From contig OX344750.2 in assembly GCA_947034885.2 (NCBI GenBank), forward strand, positions 37,248,821 to 37,312,820: DNA of 64,000 nt, read 5' to 3'. Shown here piece by piece: positions 1-13,230 of the stretch; the first letter of the stretch is position 1, and every line of letters starts with the position of its first letter. A program made the translations under genes and the position numbers. The notes beneath the pieces are model-generated. The model was not told the origin of the DNA, made no database searches, and was given only the letters and a program-made list of their open reading frames with translations. Source of the stretch: Thuidium tamariscinum. Lineage: Eukaryota; Streptophyta; Bryopsida; Hypnales; Thuidiaceae.

Positions 1-349
1 GGAAATGATGCAGTTTATAAATTGACCTCACGAGTCATTGAATGAAGTGAAGGAAAAAGCATTATTTGTCGCAAGAGCCAATCATTGTCTTTGCTTTCCC
101 CATTTTTCTTTAGAATTGCAACTGAACAGTATATGAAGGACCTAGGAACATAAATAGGGACCTAGGACACATCTCCTTTGAAAATTCATAAGTAATTCAA
201 TAATGTTTCAAAAAATATGAAACCACTTGGGCTAGATTTTCCATCAATTTTTCTTGGTCTAAAAAATGAGCTAAAAATGTTCCCATCTAAAGAAATACTG
301 TAAAAATGCGAACCAGCCCTTACATGAGCGGTTTCTGAGCCTTCTACCA
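1..349. mobile_element. Right part of a fold-back MITE (truncated by window edge)
   Basis: The stretch resembles 8400-8622, the right part of the complete element at 7421-8622. Both share a tract beginning AAAATTCATAA and ending at a GCTC-rich terminus, here CTGAGCCTTCTACC. The left end lies outside the window, so the target duplication cannot be checked. Confidence 0.5.
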
Positions 350-1150
350 TAATCCTACGGCAGTAGCAGAACAATGCAGTGTAAGTTAACTTGGACAAGG
401 ACCACAAGCCAGCAGTTTAACTTACTCATTTCTGACATGTCCCCAAGGAGCTGTAAGTTAATTCTGCACCCCGATTGGACATTCCTTTGTATGTTATTAG
501 GTACAGTACTTACAGGTTCAGACCAACCGACGGACCAACGGATGGACGGACCAACCAGCAAGCTTTGAGCCTGCTTGATGGAAAATGTTGATTTCCCATC
601 AGCCTTTGGGGGCCCAACGAGGTGAGGGCGACATGGTGTACAAACTAGCGTAAGAGCTTGTGTGGACACCCAGCCTCATAAGTTACCATATTCTGTCCCA
701 GTAGTTAGTGCGGTTACATCTCAGAAATATGGCATGATTCTGCAAGCAGGACGGAGGGAGGAAAGAGTAATTTTACCAGAGAGCACATGCTGGACTGACC
801 GACCGACCAACCCACCCGCCAACCTGCCGTGCACCAAGAAGGCACCTCAGTACTTTTTTCCCTTGGTGGAGAAGAGGACTGTTGAGTAACTTTCTTCAAA
901 TTGACGGTGGCCAGTGCTCATTTTTGGATGGCCTGCCCTGGCTGAACTGAATGTGGAACTTAGGCCACTTTCCAGATTGCTCGGGTCCATAAACCGACCA
1001 TCGAAGGGCTGGAACAGAATTTTGGGCAGGTCAAACATCTTGAAATGTTTTTCAGTGAATTTTTCTTGAAAGACAGCATCGAACCCAAGTCGTTTCATAT
1101 TTTCTAGAGCTCTGTAGAATTAGTTATGAATTTCTGAAGTCAATATGGCA
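350..1150. other. Unannotated intergenic sequence
   Basis: No convincing gene is visible. Short open frames exist on both strands but show no recognisable domain. From about 1040 to 1140 the sequence resembles internal parts of the MITEs at 7421-8622 and 42040-42351 (a run reading TTTCATATTTT followed by an AATTAGTTA-like tract), so it is probably a decayed member of that group. GACCAACCGACGG-like short motifs repeat imperfectly near 520-560 and 795-820. Confidence 0.4.
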
Positions 1151-1152
1151 TA

Positions 1153-1290
1153 GGGCTCCAAAACCGCCCACCTCCTCAAATGTTCACTAGTTGTACATTA
1201 CTGTAAAGATCAAAAAGCATCATGTATCAAAAATATACATTTTAGAAGGTGAGCGGTTTTAGAGCCTGAGCGGTTTTAGAGCCTCCTCCC
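1153..1290. repeat. Short inverted repeat with duplicated terminus
   Basis: GGGCTCCAAAACCGCCCACC near 1157-1176 is inverted relative to GGTGAGCGGTTTTAGAGCC at 1249-1266. The right end carries a 17-bp tandem duplication (1251-1267 and 1268-1284, GAGCGGTTTTAGAGCCT). Its CCTCCC end matches the end of the element at 7421-8622, so this is probably a small derivative of that family. Confidence 0.5.
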
Positions 1291-1307
1291 TTAAAAGCAA
1301 CAAAATA

Positions 1308-1397
1308 CTCCCTCTGTCCCACTAAAAGCTTCCCAAATTCTTCCTGCAAAGAATGTAAATTAGCTTAGTTAGGAAGTTTGTAGTAGGACAAAGGGAG
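1308..1397. mobile_element. Stowaway-like MITE, 90 bp
   Basis: The element begins CTCCCTCTGTCCCACT and ends, read on the other strand, CTCCCTTTGTCCTACT. It is flanked on both sides by TA (1306-1307 and 1398-1399). Terminal repeats of about 26 bp with few mismatches and a TA target are what is known of plant Stowaway elements of the Tc1/mariner superfamily. The element is almost entirely terminal repeat. Confidence 0.85.
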
Positions 1398-1399
1398 TA

Positions 1400-2900
1400 C
1401 TAGGGGTCGTCACGCCTTCTTCGTTGTGCTGAACTTCGCACAAAAATCATGTCGTGGCACTGGATGATTGATTGTTTGTGTCGCCCTTGGCAACAAATAT
1501 TCTTGTTCTGCGAAGGCTTCGTAGCTTTCGTTATTCTGCTCCGGAGGTGAATAACGGGTGTGCAGAATCGTTCGCAAGCAAAGTTGTTACCCCAACTTCG
1601 ATCTTTTGCTCCGAAAGCTGTTGATCGCACCATCGAAGCTGTCGATCTCACTGATAAAGTAAATACGGGTAACTTCATTTGTAGAATTTTGATTCTTCAT
1701 TTCCGCACTACATCAGAGGGGGGTCACAACTCCATCGCCCTGATCGTCTTTTAATTGGGCCTTGTTTTCCCTTGTTCTTCTGTGAAATCTGGTTTTTGAA
1801 AGAAGCTGTGACTACCCCTATTGTTTAGACAACTTGTGGAAAATTTAAATGAACTTCATGTTCATGTGCTATTTAGGTGAGAAAATAAGATGAACCCACA
1901 AAAGGATTAGGGCCTATGATTGTCTTTGTGCAAAAACATTAAAAAAAAAACTTTTTATTGCAAAGAGAAAAAAAATTAATTTAATTGATGTGTGTATAAT
2001 CAACAACGATATTAATTACTTGAAATGTTGTATTTGTGAGAGCATCCACACTCATGTGCGATAGTATCCTAGCTAGTGAAGGCTCTATGGTCCATTCTGG
2101 TGTGGGAGTTATAGACTACCCGAAGTTAGATTCAAGAAACATGTATCTTGTGGGCTTCAAGGAATGGGAGACAGAGTCTTCATTTTGGTTTGACCTTACC
2201 AATTTTCAATGAGTGTTGGATTTAGAGGATGTCCATTTGAATCCAATTACCTTGGCTGTTGGACGTGGGCATGGCAAGGGGACTTGGCTTGCCATGTAGG
2301 TGGAATTGAGTGGATAGGTCTTCTATGGCTTCAACTACTAATGCATTGGTTTGTCGACCGTCCAGGGATGGGGACCATTGAGCCCCTCCATTTGTTGATT
2401 TTGACTAGTGGATAAAGAAAAGGACAATAAATGAAGGGGAAGACAACTTCATGACAAGTTGCCTCCAGTTGCTTTCAAGGTATAAAGTTTGTATGCAATT
2501 TTTTAGTTTTCATCCTTCATCACTTCATTTCTCATCTTTAAATTCCATCCACATTTTTCTTAGCCTCTTTCTTTCCCTTGAGTCTTACCATTTCAACCTT
2601 AAATCCTTTGCAACCACCTCAAATTCTTTAGCTTCCTTTTCTATACTTGTTAAAAATTCACATGAGTATATTGTACCATTTGTATTTTCAATAGTTGACT
2701 TCTTAGTGAATGATTTCTTCAAACAAATGTATAAGTGTTTTTTATAATGTTACAAAATTGTATCACATAATTTGGCTACATTCCCACCCTATTGGATAAT
2801 TACATTTCCATCTTTATATAATTATTTTCATTCCAAATTTCAACAATGGGAGTGTTGTTGCAAAACTTTGCAACATTTGAACTTCTAGTAGTATAAAGTT
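1400..2900. other. Unannotated; possible relic exon near 1560-1660
   Basis: At 1560-1660 the plus strand reads a stretch containing APKAVDRTIEAVDLTDKV, followed by a GTAAAT donor-like site at 1659. I do not recognise it, and no flanking exon is evident. The remainder is AT-rich and contains only short frames with no recognisable motif. Confidence 0.3.
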
Positions 2901-4447
2901 GCAATTGAAAAAAACTATGAGAAAAGACAAATTTTAAAATGATGTAATTCTAATTTTCTATTGGAATCTTAGAAATCATTGCTACACTTTAAAAAAATAG
3001 GAATGTTGAACATCACAAAAATTGTTTGATTCTTCTTTTGTTGTGTACTAGTAACTTATTGGACACTTGCAAATGACTAAGTTAGAGAACAAAATGAGTT
3101 GTTTAAGCTACAAGGTGTTTGGTAAACTAAAATGAACTTTTAAACATGATGCATGAATCTCACTTATTTCATAAATATACTCTATATTAACCTTTTAGAA
3201 GAGATGTTTGTTTCAAATTTATCTTATTTGACCATGTTCTTGCATATTAACCTCTAAAAGGTCTAAACACCATTTTTGGCAACATAGCAATTTTGGATAG
3301 CTTATTACAAATAGACTTTTTATTTTTTTTATTTGAAATTTTCACACAACATATGCCCAAGGAGTAGCTTTAATATACAATAGCTTTTATAACCCTTGAC
3401 TACATGCTTAAAATGTTATTGCATAATATGTCATTTTCATCATTGAGCAAGTACCTCACATAGCTTATAATTTTTAAAAAAAAATCACATTTATAAGAAA
3501 TTAAAAAAAAATTTGATTCTCTAGATTTATATATAAACCAATAGCTTTTAATCAATCCATTTTGATTAATGAGATGAAAGTTACAAGGAGTTTATTTTGT
3601 CGGTAGGTATGGTTTTCATAGACTTCATACCTACCCGCAAACTAAGGCTTCTCATAACTTTCATCTCATTAATCAAAATGGATCGATTCAAGCTCCCGAT
3701 GATTCAAATTTTTATTTCTTGTAAAACTGATTTCTAAAGAAGTTTTATAAGCTGCCCAAATTGCCCATTGAATGATGATAATTTCATATCATGCAATAAA
3801 TTTTTAACCATGTAATAAAAAGTTATGAAAACTATTGCACCTTAAAGAGACTCTTTGAGAGCATGTTGTGTGAAAAATTCAAAGATAAAAAAACCCCTCC
3901 ATTTATAGTGAGCTACCCAAAATCACTATGTTGCCAAAAAAAATAGTGTTTGGACCTTTAGGGGTTAATTTTGTTCACATAGGAATTTAAAACTAAATAG
4001 TAAAACATTATTGCCTCATGACAAATGCAACTGCTTGGGTATGTAACTTGTGCCAATGGGGAAACTCCATTAATATGTTATCACTGCATATTCAACCAAT
4101 GATTGTTCAATGGTGACTAAAGATTTTTTTCATGTTTTACAAAGTACCAAAAAGGATATGTAGAATGTTACATTCAAATTCCAACATTCATCCACATATT
4201 GGATAGAAAATATGGAATATGACATAAGAGCATATCACATTTCTATAATTTTGTTTTCATATAAGATTTTTTTTAAATTAATTAAAAAAAAAGTTTTATT
4301 GTGAAAAACATCATCTGATTCTTAACCAAATTATTTTTTGGGGTGCAATCTTGCACTAAAAAGTCAAGAAAAAGAAGAAGTGTTGATGGTGACTAGAATA
4401 GTAATCCAAACTATTCCTATGGAGCTCCCAATGTTCTCAAACTTTAA
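2900..4447. repeat. 5' flank of unit 1, duplicated at 39700-41215
   Basis: The sequence is collinear with 39745-41215 in the same orientation, including the fold-back element in each. The duplication that created units 1 and 3 therefore extended further 5' than the part shared with unit 2. No gene is seen. Confidence 0.65.
3251..3964. mobile_element. TTAA-flanked fold-back element, 714 bp
   Basis: TTAA stands at 3247-3250 and 3965-3968. The ends are CCTCTAAAAGGTC and GGACCTTTAGGGG, which are inverted. The two halves are extensively complementary around about 3610-3630 (for example ATTTTGATTAATGAGATGAA at 3559 against its inverse near 3665), so the whole is a fold-back. A related copy lies at 40074-40803. 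Confidence 0.8.
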
Positions 4448-5175
4448 CCCCTAAGTCACGCTGGCGCCATTCTGTGGTGTTCCCTAGGCTTCATAGGGTT
4501 CCAAGGAGACCTCAATGTTCACTAGTTTTTTCATTCACTTTTTTTAATGACCTTTGAAGTTGACTTGTAAAGAATCTTCAATTGAATTTTTAGTCTAACC
4601 ATTGTTTGTTTTCACGTAGTTGAGAAGTAATTAGAGAAAATAGATGGCAAAACTTGCCATCTCAGGGTCTTTTGAGAAATTGACTAAATCTAAATTTTCT
4701 CCTTGAAAATGGCATTTTTTGAGTTTGAGTCCAACTAATGAAATGAAGGTCCTCTACTCCAATTTCTACTTCAATTGAAAATTTGTAAAAATTTGTAAAA
4801 AAAAATATTTTATTGCATTTTGAACTTTGGCTATATTTTTAATGTCCATTGTATCCTATTTACAGAAGTACACGGAAATTAAGTTTCCAACATGATGTTT
4901 GTCACTGTATTGTACAAACATGGTGAAATTTTCAGATTTTTTGAGATAAATTTCTAATAGATATGATTTTTTCTTCATTTTTTCTTCAAAAATTTTCAGA
5001 AAAATCAATTTTCCTCAAAAACATCTAAATTTTTTGTGAAGTATAGAAGACATGTACTTTCATCTCTAAAATTTAAGAAAAAAAAATTCAGACATATCTG
5101 CTTCCAAATTGGTAATAAACTGAATGACAGGCAAGGAGGCTTCAAACCAATGGTAATAGGTCCGTGCTTTAAGGG
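4448..5175. mobile_element. TTAA-flanked element, 728 bp
   Basis: TTAA occurs at 4444-4447 and 5176-5179. The left end is CCCCTAAGTCACGC and the right end is GCTTTAAGGG. Length and internal sequence match the element at 6509-7235 (727 bp), so both are one subfamily. No coding capacity is seen. Confidence 0.75.
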
Positions 5176-5531
5176 TTAATAGCTGTGTTTTCAGTTAAAA
5201 GCAGTGCAGTACTGTAGCACCTCCCTTGGATTTACCCCAGGGGAAAACACTGAAAGGCTTTTTATTTTTTGTACCCAATTTTTTGCAAATTCTGAATCCA
5301 TAATCATTGCAATCAGCCAGAGACCCCCAAATTAGTCAGGTGCAGCCTAGTACATATCTTACCCAAAACACAGCACAAAATCCGGGACTTTTTTTCACTT
5401 TTACCGTGGAGAGCCCCCAAATTACCCTGCTGGTCCCACTTCATGAGATAGATTTGACGTCCTGCGCAGTCAGTGCTGCCCATAATCCCAGCCAGGGGTC
5501 ATTGCATGTGGCTTTTGTAAGTTTATCTTAA

Positions 5532-6494
5532 CCCTAAAATGACAAAGACGACAGAAAGTGTCCTCACAGAGTTTCAAGTCCAATTCGAAGTGCCGTAACT
5601 TTTGCATCCAAGGTCTAAATTCAATGAAACTTGTTGGAAAAGTTGCATAATCTTTTCTAGTTTGTGTGGTAAAACTTTCAAATCAATCCAAGTTATAATG
5701 AAATTTTGGTGTCCAATCAAACTTTACAGCTCAATTTGATTTCACCAAACTGCATTTTAGGGCTACAACTTTGGGGGCTTGTAGTGTCCTCATCTAATGT
5801 TTGTTTTCAGTAAAATTTAATGGTTTTTGTTCCTCTCAAAGTCTACTTATTGTGATAAAACTTTTATATCAATCCAAGTTGTTTTGAATGTTTTGGAGCG
5901 ATTCAAAGTTCAACATCTTGGCATTCTGAAGCTACAGTGAACTTTGAGGGCTTATATCTTTTTCATAAAGAGTCAAAAAAAATTCTTGGGAAAGTTGTGC
6001 ATAAGAGTCTAGTATGTGCGACTAAAATTTCATGTCAATTCAAGAAGAAATGAATGACTAAAGAGCATTTTAGTAGAAGGACGTTCAGGCTTAGATGTGT
6101 TTTTTCCCAACTTTTCTTGCTATTTTTTGACATTTTAAAACGACTTTGTAGACACAATGAGTCAATTGAGTGAAATTTTTTTCCATAGTTTTGTTTTCAT
6201 ACTATTTTGAAATCACTTCATTGTGTAAAGTTTTTTCCTTTGAGTAGGTTTAGAATCCAAATTTCACCTTCAAATGTGTTTTTTGGAAAATTTCAGCATT
6301 CATTTTCAACACTAAAACACTATAATCTTGCAATCTATACGGTCAAATGACTCCAAATTTGATACACATCATCTACAACATGTTTTCTAAAAGATTATAT
6401 GGTTAAGATCTCTATAACTTAATGACATTTAGATCTACGACACTTCAAAAGGAAAGATGTTTTTGAACCCCGAAAATCAAATGTCATTTTGGGG
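5532..6494. mobile_element. TTAA-flanked element, 963 bp
   Basis: TTAA is at 5528-5531 and 6495-6498. The ends are CCCTAAAATGAC and GTCATTTTGGGG, a clean inverted repeat. Unit 2 has an unoccupied TTAA at the matching place (near 18376-18382), so this is an insertion after duplication. A right-hand remnant of a sister copy is at about 17235-17503. Confidence 0.85.
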
Positions 6495-6508
6495 TTAAGT
6501 AAGCTTAA

Positions 6509-7235
6509 CCCCTAAGCGCCGTTGGAGCCAATTTTTGGCGTTCAACAGGCTTCACAGGGGCCCAAGAGGACATGAACAATAGTTTTTTTTCTTCATTTTA
6601 TTTTAGTGACTTTTCATGTTGAAATGTAAAGAGTCTCCAATTGAGTTTTTAGTCTAACTAATGTTTGTTTTTATGTAGTTGAGAAGTAATTAGAGAAAAC
6701 GGATGACAAAATTTGCCATTTTAGTGTATTTTGAGAAATTGACAAAATCTGAAATTTCTCCTTGAAAATGACATATTCTAAGTTAGAGCCCAACTAATGA
6801 AATGAAGGTTCTCTCCTCTAGTTTCTACTCCAATTGAAATTTTGTAAAAATTTGTAAAAATGAATAGCTTATTACAATTTGCACTTTGGCTGTATTTTTA
6901 ATGTCCGTTACTTTCTAATTATAGATGTACACGATAAATTAGTTTGCACCATGATGATTTTTAATTTAATTTTCGCACATGGTGAAATTTTCAGATTTTT
7001 TGAGGTTATTTTCTATTTGATATGATTTTTCCTTCATTTTCCCTTCAAAAAATTTCAAAAAATACAATTTTCCTCAAAAAAATCTGAAATTTCTGTGAAG
7101 TACAGAGGACATGCATTTTCATCTCTGAAAAATAAAAATAAAAATTTTCATACGCATCTGATTATAAAATGGCAACAAACTGAGTGGCAGAGAGTGCAAC
7201 CTGAAACCAGTGATCATAGGCCCGGCGTTTCAGGG
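6509..7235. mobile_element. TTAA-flanked element, 727 bp
   Basis: TTAA is at 6505-6508 and 7236-7239. The ends are CCCCTAAGCGCC and GGCGTTTCAGGG. It sits 14 bp downstream of the previous element and is also absent from unit 2. It is the same subfamily as 4448-5175. Confidence 0.8.
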
Positions 7236-7420
7236 TTAACTACTTTGTTTTCCAATTCTTAACCCAGGGTCCCAGGCCACATGCAGCTACCGACGTTCTT
7301 GTACTTTTATTTCCTGCAGCAAAGGCTTCCTTTACTACTGTAGTGTTTAAAAAGAAATTGATAGTTGTGGGACATTAAGCAAATAATTTCATAATTGACA
7401 TGCCTGCAGCCACACTATAG

Positions 7421-8622
7421 GAGAGGGCTCATAAGGGAGGGGGCTCAGAAAGTGGCCCTTTAAGGGCTGTTGTGTGTGTTTTTATGGTTTTCGGATGCCC
7501 AAAGTTTCACTTATTTTTCACTTGAAAAAAAAAATGATGAAGAATCTAATCCAAGTGGTTTTATATTTTTTTGGAGCATTTATGAATTACTTATGAATTT
7601 TTAAAGAATTATGTGGTATGTACCTATTCCTGACTTCTAGCCCTTGTAAAAACCACATATGTGATCTGAAAAAAGATATGTCTTGACTAAAAATAATCAC
7701 TATTGCATCAAAAAAGTAATACATTAGGTTCCTAAATGTGATCTTACTAAACTTAAATGAATCTTACATTATTTTAACATTTGGAAGAAGGCAATTGGAC
7801 AATTGATTTTCATTCATAAAAATTATGTAGACATACCCTGGCTTTGAAATGGACCTTCTTTAGCTCTTATTCCATCCATTGGCAAAGTCTGAAGCAATAT
7901 ATAATAAGTCTTAATTATGCTCTCACGTGGTTGGTGGTCTGTTTTAGAACCATTGACTGCTCATTAGAGAGCTTCCTACAGGGCAATTTGAAGAAGAGGG
8001 GCACTTTTACAGCCACCTCCTATAAATCATGCAGGCTTCTGCACCTATCTACTAGGAGGCTTTGAAATGGATAAGCTTAGTTGATTGTGAGAAAATGAAT
8101 TGTGGATTACATTGAAGCATACTAAGATTTGTTTTTTACTAATTGAATAGATGGTTTCAAAGTCCCAATGGATTCATTCCTAACTAAGTGGATAGGTATC
8201 TATTGATTATATTCAAAATAAGAATTGGTTGTTGAACTATCTTCTTTCAAGTGTTAAAAGATTTGAAATAATGATTTATTCAAGCATTCATTTCAGTTTT
8301 AGAAAGGGACGCATTTAGAAACAAATTCTATTACTTTTTACATGTTACAATGCTAGTTTTTGAACCAAGCCAAATTTTCTTTCAAACTGCACATGTATGG
8401 GTTTACAAGGCCTCCTAATCACAAATAGGGCCCTATAGGAGATTGTGTTTGAAAATTCATAACTAATTCAATAATGCTTCAAAAATATATGAAATGACTT
8501 GTGTTAGATTCTCATCTATTTTTCCTTGACTGGAAAATGTACTAAAAATATTCCCATCTCAATAAATACATGGAAAAGGCAAACTAGCTCTTAAATGAGC
8601 AATTTCTGAGCCTCCTCCCTTT
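7421..8622. mobile_element. Inverted-repeat MITE/DNA element, 1.2 kb
   Basis: Left end GGGAGGGGGCTCAG (7435) and right end CTGAGCCTCCTCCC (8607-8620) are inverted. The left end has a second GAGGGCTC-type repeat at 7421. TAG is present at 7418-7420 and 8623-8625. Unit 2 has one TAG at the matching site near 20079. I see no transposase. A three-base duplication is compatible with PIF/Harbinger-like MITEs, but TAG is not the usual TTA/TAA. Confidence 0.7.
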
Positions 8623-8625
8623 AGT

Positions 8626-11600
8626 CTTAAACCCTAAAAAGCAAGGTGTTCTTTTCAAAGAAATTGTCAAAACCTAACATTTTTTGGTGTATAGATTGAA
8701 ATTGACAGTAAGAATATTTTTTGTTTTTAAAAATTTAATATTGATCATATAAAAGTGTAGTAGAGTATTATAAAAATGTATAGAATTTTTTTTGTAGCGC
8801 AAGTGACTATATAGATTGGAAGCAAGTTTTTTTTTCTATTCTCATGAAGTGCTAAAGTGGTGATATTAATTGTTGTAGTGGAGCTTGTAATTTCAACATT
8901 CATCCTCATATTGGATAGAAAATAATACATTAACACATATCACATATTCATAATTCTATTTTCATCTACTATTTAGCGATTCCATCCAAGTTGTTTTGAA
9001 ATTGAATTTCTTTAGCAATTTCATCCAAAACTTTACTAATTATTTTCTAAGGCTTGGTGCAAAGAAAATTATTTTGGTACAAAATGATGACAAATCACAA
9101 AAAAACACCCACTAACTACAAGATTATGATGCTTAATGTGAAAAGAAAACCATATTTTTATTCCTACAAAATGGAGTCAATAAACTTTGACTCCTCTTGG
9201 AACAAACTATTTCCTCTCCAAATAATTAAAACTCTCTACACCATTAGATATAATACATCTTATTAGGTATACTTATGCCAAATTTTATAAGCAAATATAG
9301 GTTTTGCCTTAGTCTAAATCACATTGCAATACAAGGAAAAGGGAAGTAAATTGGAAATAAATAAGTCAATTTTTGATGATTTCTTCTCCTACAAGGAAAT
9401 TAAAAAAAAATCCAAGTACTAAAAACTTAAAGACAAACATTTGAAACATGTGGAAAAATTTTCAAGAATTTTGAAAATGTAGATTTCAATATAATAGTGT
9501 TTGTAGTTAGACAAAGATATTTTTTGGAAAACTTGCTCATGGGATTAGTAGAGTTTTGACTCCTTTAAAAAATCTTTCTTCTTAAGGTATATTTTTTTGA
9601 AATTGCATATTATATCATGCTAGTTATATACATGTCAAATTTTAGAAGTACATTAAGAACTTAGCAAAAGATGGTAATATTGTTTGAATAGCCCACATTT
9701 TTTTAAGTGGTGTTATTTTGATCTAGGCATCTAATAGGAATTCTTTCACAATCCCATTATCCCATGAAGGAGATGAATGTCTATACTTTGTGTAAAATTT
9801 TCAAAAACATCTTTTATTTTTGACTTCATCATTACCTACCCCAAATCCAAATGAACTTTGAATGGACATTTGGTCCTTCACAAATTTAAACAAAAAAAAG
9901 ACTTGAAACTTCTTCTTGATTTAAGTAAGCAATGCACAAAATTTACGAAATAGTTGTAGCAAAGCATTATTAATACCAAAAGCTTTTCAAAGTTGAATAA
10001 GGCGGTAGGAAGTTCATGAAGTATCCATTTAAGAGGTGAAATAAATTTGGAGGAGGTTATGCTTGTTTTTCTATAATTTTTCAATCAAAGACAAATGGAG
10101 ATGGCATCTAATGCAAGTCATTTCATATTTTCTCAAGCCCGTTCTCAAGCTTTGTGGGATTACCAAAACTTCCTAGCAACTTGAACAATGTTCTACCTAT
10201 CTATTAATTGAAGTGAAAAAAATAGTTAGGTATTTCTAAACATAATATAATAAAATTAGTCAATTTTAAAGTATAATTAAAAAAAATTGGGTGTTCATCC
10301 AAGTTGTTCTCACAATTTTTGGGTGATTGTGGCTATACTTCATCTAAGTCAAACAAATTTGTCTAAATCCTTGTTTTCAATTTTGACCTCCAAATCTTGA
10401 TGCAATGTTCACTAATTGTGTCAACCAACTAAAATATACACTATTTGTGCATTGTTGATTTGTACAATGCTAAAACAAAATGTACAAATTGTGTACATTT
10501 GAAGTAGACCTCCTATTTTTAGTATTTTAGTGTTCCTACAAAATTCAAAGGAGAGTCAATAAGCCTTTTTATCTATATCAATAAGTAGGCAAACTTCAAA
10601 GACAATGCTCATTAGAGAAATTTTCAGACTATAGAATGGCCATTTTTTGGCATGAAAATGTGCAATAGTAGAAAATATCACTACCAAATGGAATCATATA
10701 GAATCTTGCAAGTACAAGTTAGTTTGCATGCCTTTTTAGATGTTCAATAAAAAAACTTTTTTTTATATTAAAAATATTATATGCATAAAAATAGTTTTTT
10801 ATTTTGTTATATTTGTACATTTGCTAAAACTAAAACAATACTCTATAGGGCCTTGATTTTCTATTATAAAAGGATTCAAGTAGCAATTGTACACTTGCTT
10901 GTGGACTTAGTAGGTGGAGATAAATCTATAAGAATTCTACACATATTGATTCCCTTGAGAGTTGAGACTAAGTAGTCTCAATCAATGGGGTTGTCCACTT
11001 GTCGACTACTATATCAATGAAATATGAAATTTTTCATTTCTACTTAGTAATTATTGGCAAGACAATTAGTAGAACCTATTTTATATAAAGATAAAGATAT
11101 TTATATTGGCCACCTTTGTTGTCATGGCTTTGCAAGGTGCCTATAGTGGACAATAGGTGGATGTATTGTTTACCAAAAATGATTTTCTTTGTTGACCTTC
11201 TTATCCCCTTATCCCTTTTTGTTCCAAGAAGTTCCAAAGCTGACCATTTTAGGTGAAGTTGTGAAATTGGGATGGATCAAAATTTAAAAAATCTATATTT
11301 GTATTGAAAAAATCATTCATACTTTACAAAATTAATTTTTTTTTTCCTTTTTCTTCATCCTTATTGCTACACATGTTGATCTCAAATTTTCAATGAATTC
11401 TCAATATTCTACAAGCTAAAATGTCTAATATCTTTTTAACATTAAAGAACTAAATTTATTAGAAAAATGAGTGGATTTGTAAAATGAGCTAGTTAGAATT
11501 AAGACCAAAAATAGGATGACAATATTAAGAAGCACACGATAATGAACTCATAGGTCATTGCAAGAAAGGGCATCCAAAAAGCGTAGCGTTTTTCATAGAA

Positions 11601-13230
11601 CTCATTTTTACCTTCGGGAGTACTTTAAATTAGAAAAATAATTTTAAAAAAAAGCGAATTTTTTTTCATGTATATATCTTTAAGAAGAAGGTACCCTATG
11701 AAAGAAAAGTATAGAAAAATTCTTTAAGTAGGTGAACTAGAAAAGTGCAAAATCTCATGAAAATAGTTATTGGCATTATAATTTCACATATAAATGTATA
11801 AAAAATATGAAAATTACTCTTAAAAAAAATTGCACATTTAGTGAAACCCCCTAAACGTCAACTTGTGACAAATTAACAAAGATAGTTTTTAAATATAAAA
11901 TGATTTTTATTCATTTCTAAAATATAAGAAATCTAATTTTCACAAAGTTATACATGTTCAATAAAAATTTCATCTTCACTTGACTTGTGCTTCAAAAGTT
12001 ATTGAAAAAAACAAGAGAATGGTTTCAATTGTGACTAGGAAATCGGTCACCATTTCTTGCAATCACCTAAGTCATCTTCCTCAACCTTGAAGTGCTTCAA
12101 CATCCAATTTCTAGACAATGTACAAATTAAAAATCAAAGTTCTTTTTCATTACAACTTGGATGAAAATCATCCTAATTTGTAAGATGTGGAAGTATGTCA
12201 ACTTGTCAAGTGGTTTAGGAAGTGGTCAAATTGCATAATTGACTCTAATTCAAACATAGAATTGCAAAATTGAGGTTATAGAATCAAAAAATACAAAAAT
12301 TTCAAAAAATCATCATGTGAAGAGAACCTCTTTTCAAATCCATTCCAACAAAATTTACTCAAAAAATGAAAACATTTTGCTTAGAATTAAATTAAGAAGG
12401 AACTTTGAATTTTTTCTTCTAAAATTTATAGAAATATATTGGTGATAAATAGCATTGATGAATCTAACCGTATGGATCGAATCTAAAACTCGAAGGTCAC
12501 AACTTTTATTTGCATCTCAATACCAAAATATTCTTCCAAATACTAATTTATGATGATTTTTTTAAAAACGTCAATCTAGAGATGAGTCTAGATGATTTCT
12601 ATGGCATTTGGACGATAGTCTAGGGCTAAAAGAAGAGACTAGAAGTAGTTTTTTCATCCACTTTTTCTTTATGACTTTTCATGTTGAGTTAAAAAGTATC
12701 CAATGGAGTTTTTAGTCTAACTAATAATTGCTTAATGAAGTTGAGAAGTAAGTAAAGAAAAAGGATGGCAAAATATACCTTTCTAGTATTTTTGAGAAGT
12801 TGTGTAAATCTAAAATTTCTACACAAAAATGACATTTTTTGAGTATAAGCCCAACTCACAAAATGAAGGTTTTCTATTCTAGTTTCTACTCCGATTCAAA
12901 TTTTGTAAAAATTCACAATATTGAATATTTTATTGTGATTTGAACTTTGAATGCATTTTCAATGTCCATTGCACTCTAATCATAGAATGACATAGAAATT
13001 GAGTTTACACTATGATATTTGTCATTGTAATGTATACACATGGTGAAAATTTCAAATTTTTTGAGATAATTTTGTATTTGATATGATTTTTTCTTAATTC
13101 TTTCTTCAAAAGTTCACATAAAATTCAATTTTTCTCCAAAAAATCCAATTTTTTGTAAAGTTGAGATTAGAGAAAACATGTAATTTGACTAATTTCACAT
13201 ATATTTCCAAAATGGCAATAAACTGAGCGA
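8626..13230. repeat. AT-rich half of unit 1; no gene seen
   Basis: The block is closely collinear with 20080-26160 (less the nested insertions) and with 42640-45780. Only short frames are present and they are not conserved between units, which argues against coding. Unit 3 lacks the part matching about 9880-11200. The 3' end, CTGTAAGGCGGGTTAA near 13276, resembles the end of the TTAA-flanked elements. Confidence 0.7.
11552..12068. mobile_element. GGGT-family fold-back, decayed (unit 1)
   Basis: The ends are GGTCATTGCAAGAAAGGGC and TTTCTTGCAATCACC, inverted. It lies within unit 1, and unit 3 is empty at the matching position near 44280. TCAT occurs on both sides but not directly abutting, so the target duplication is uncertain. 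It belongs to the family best seen at 24039, 36501 and 63099. Confidence 0.6.
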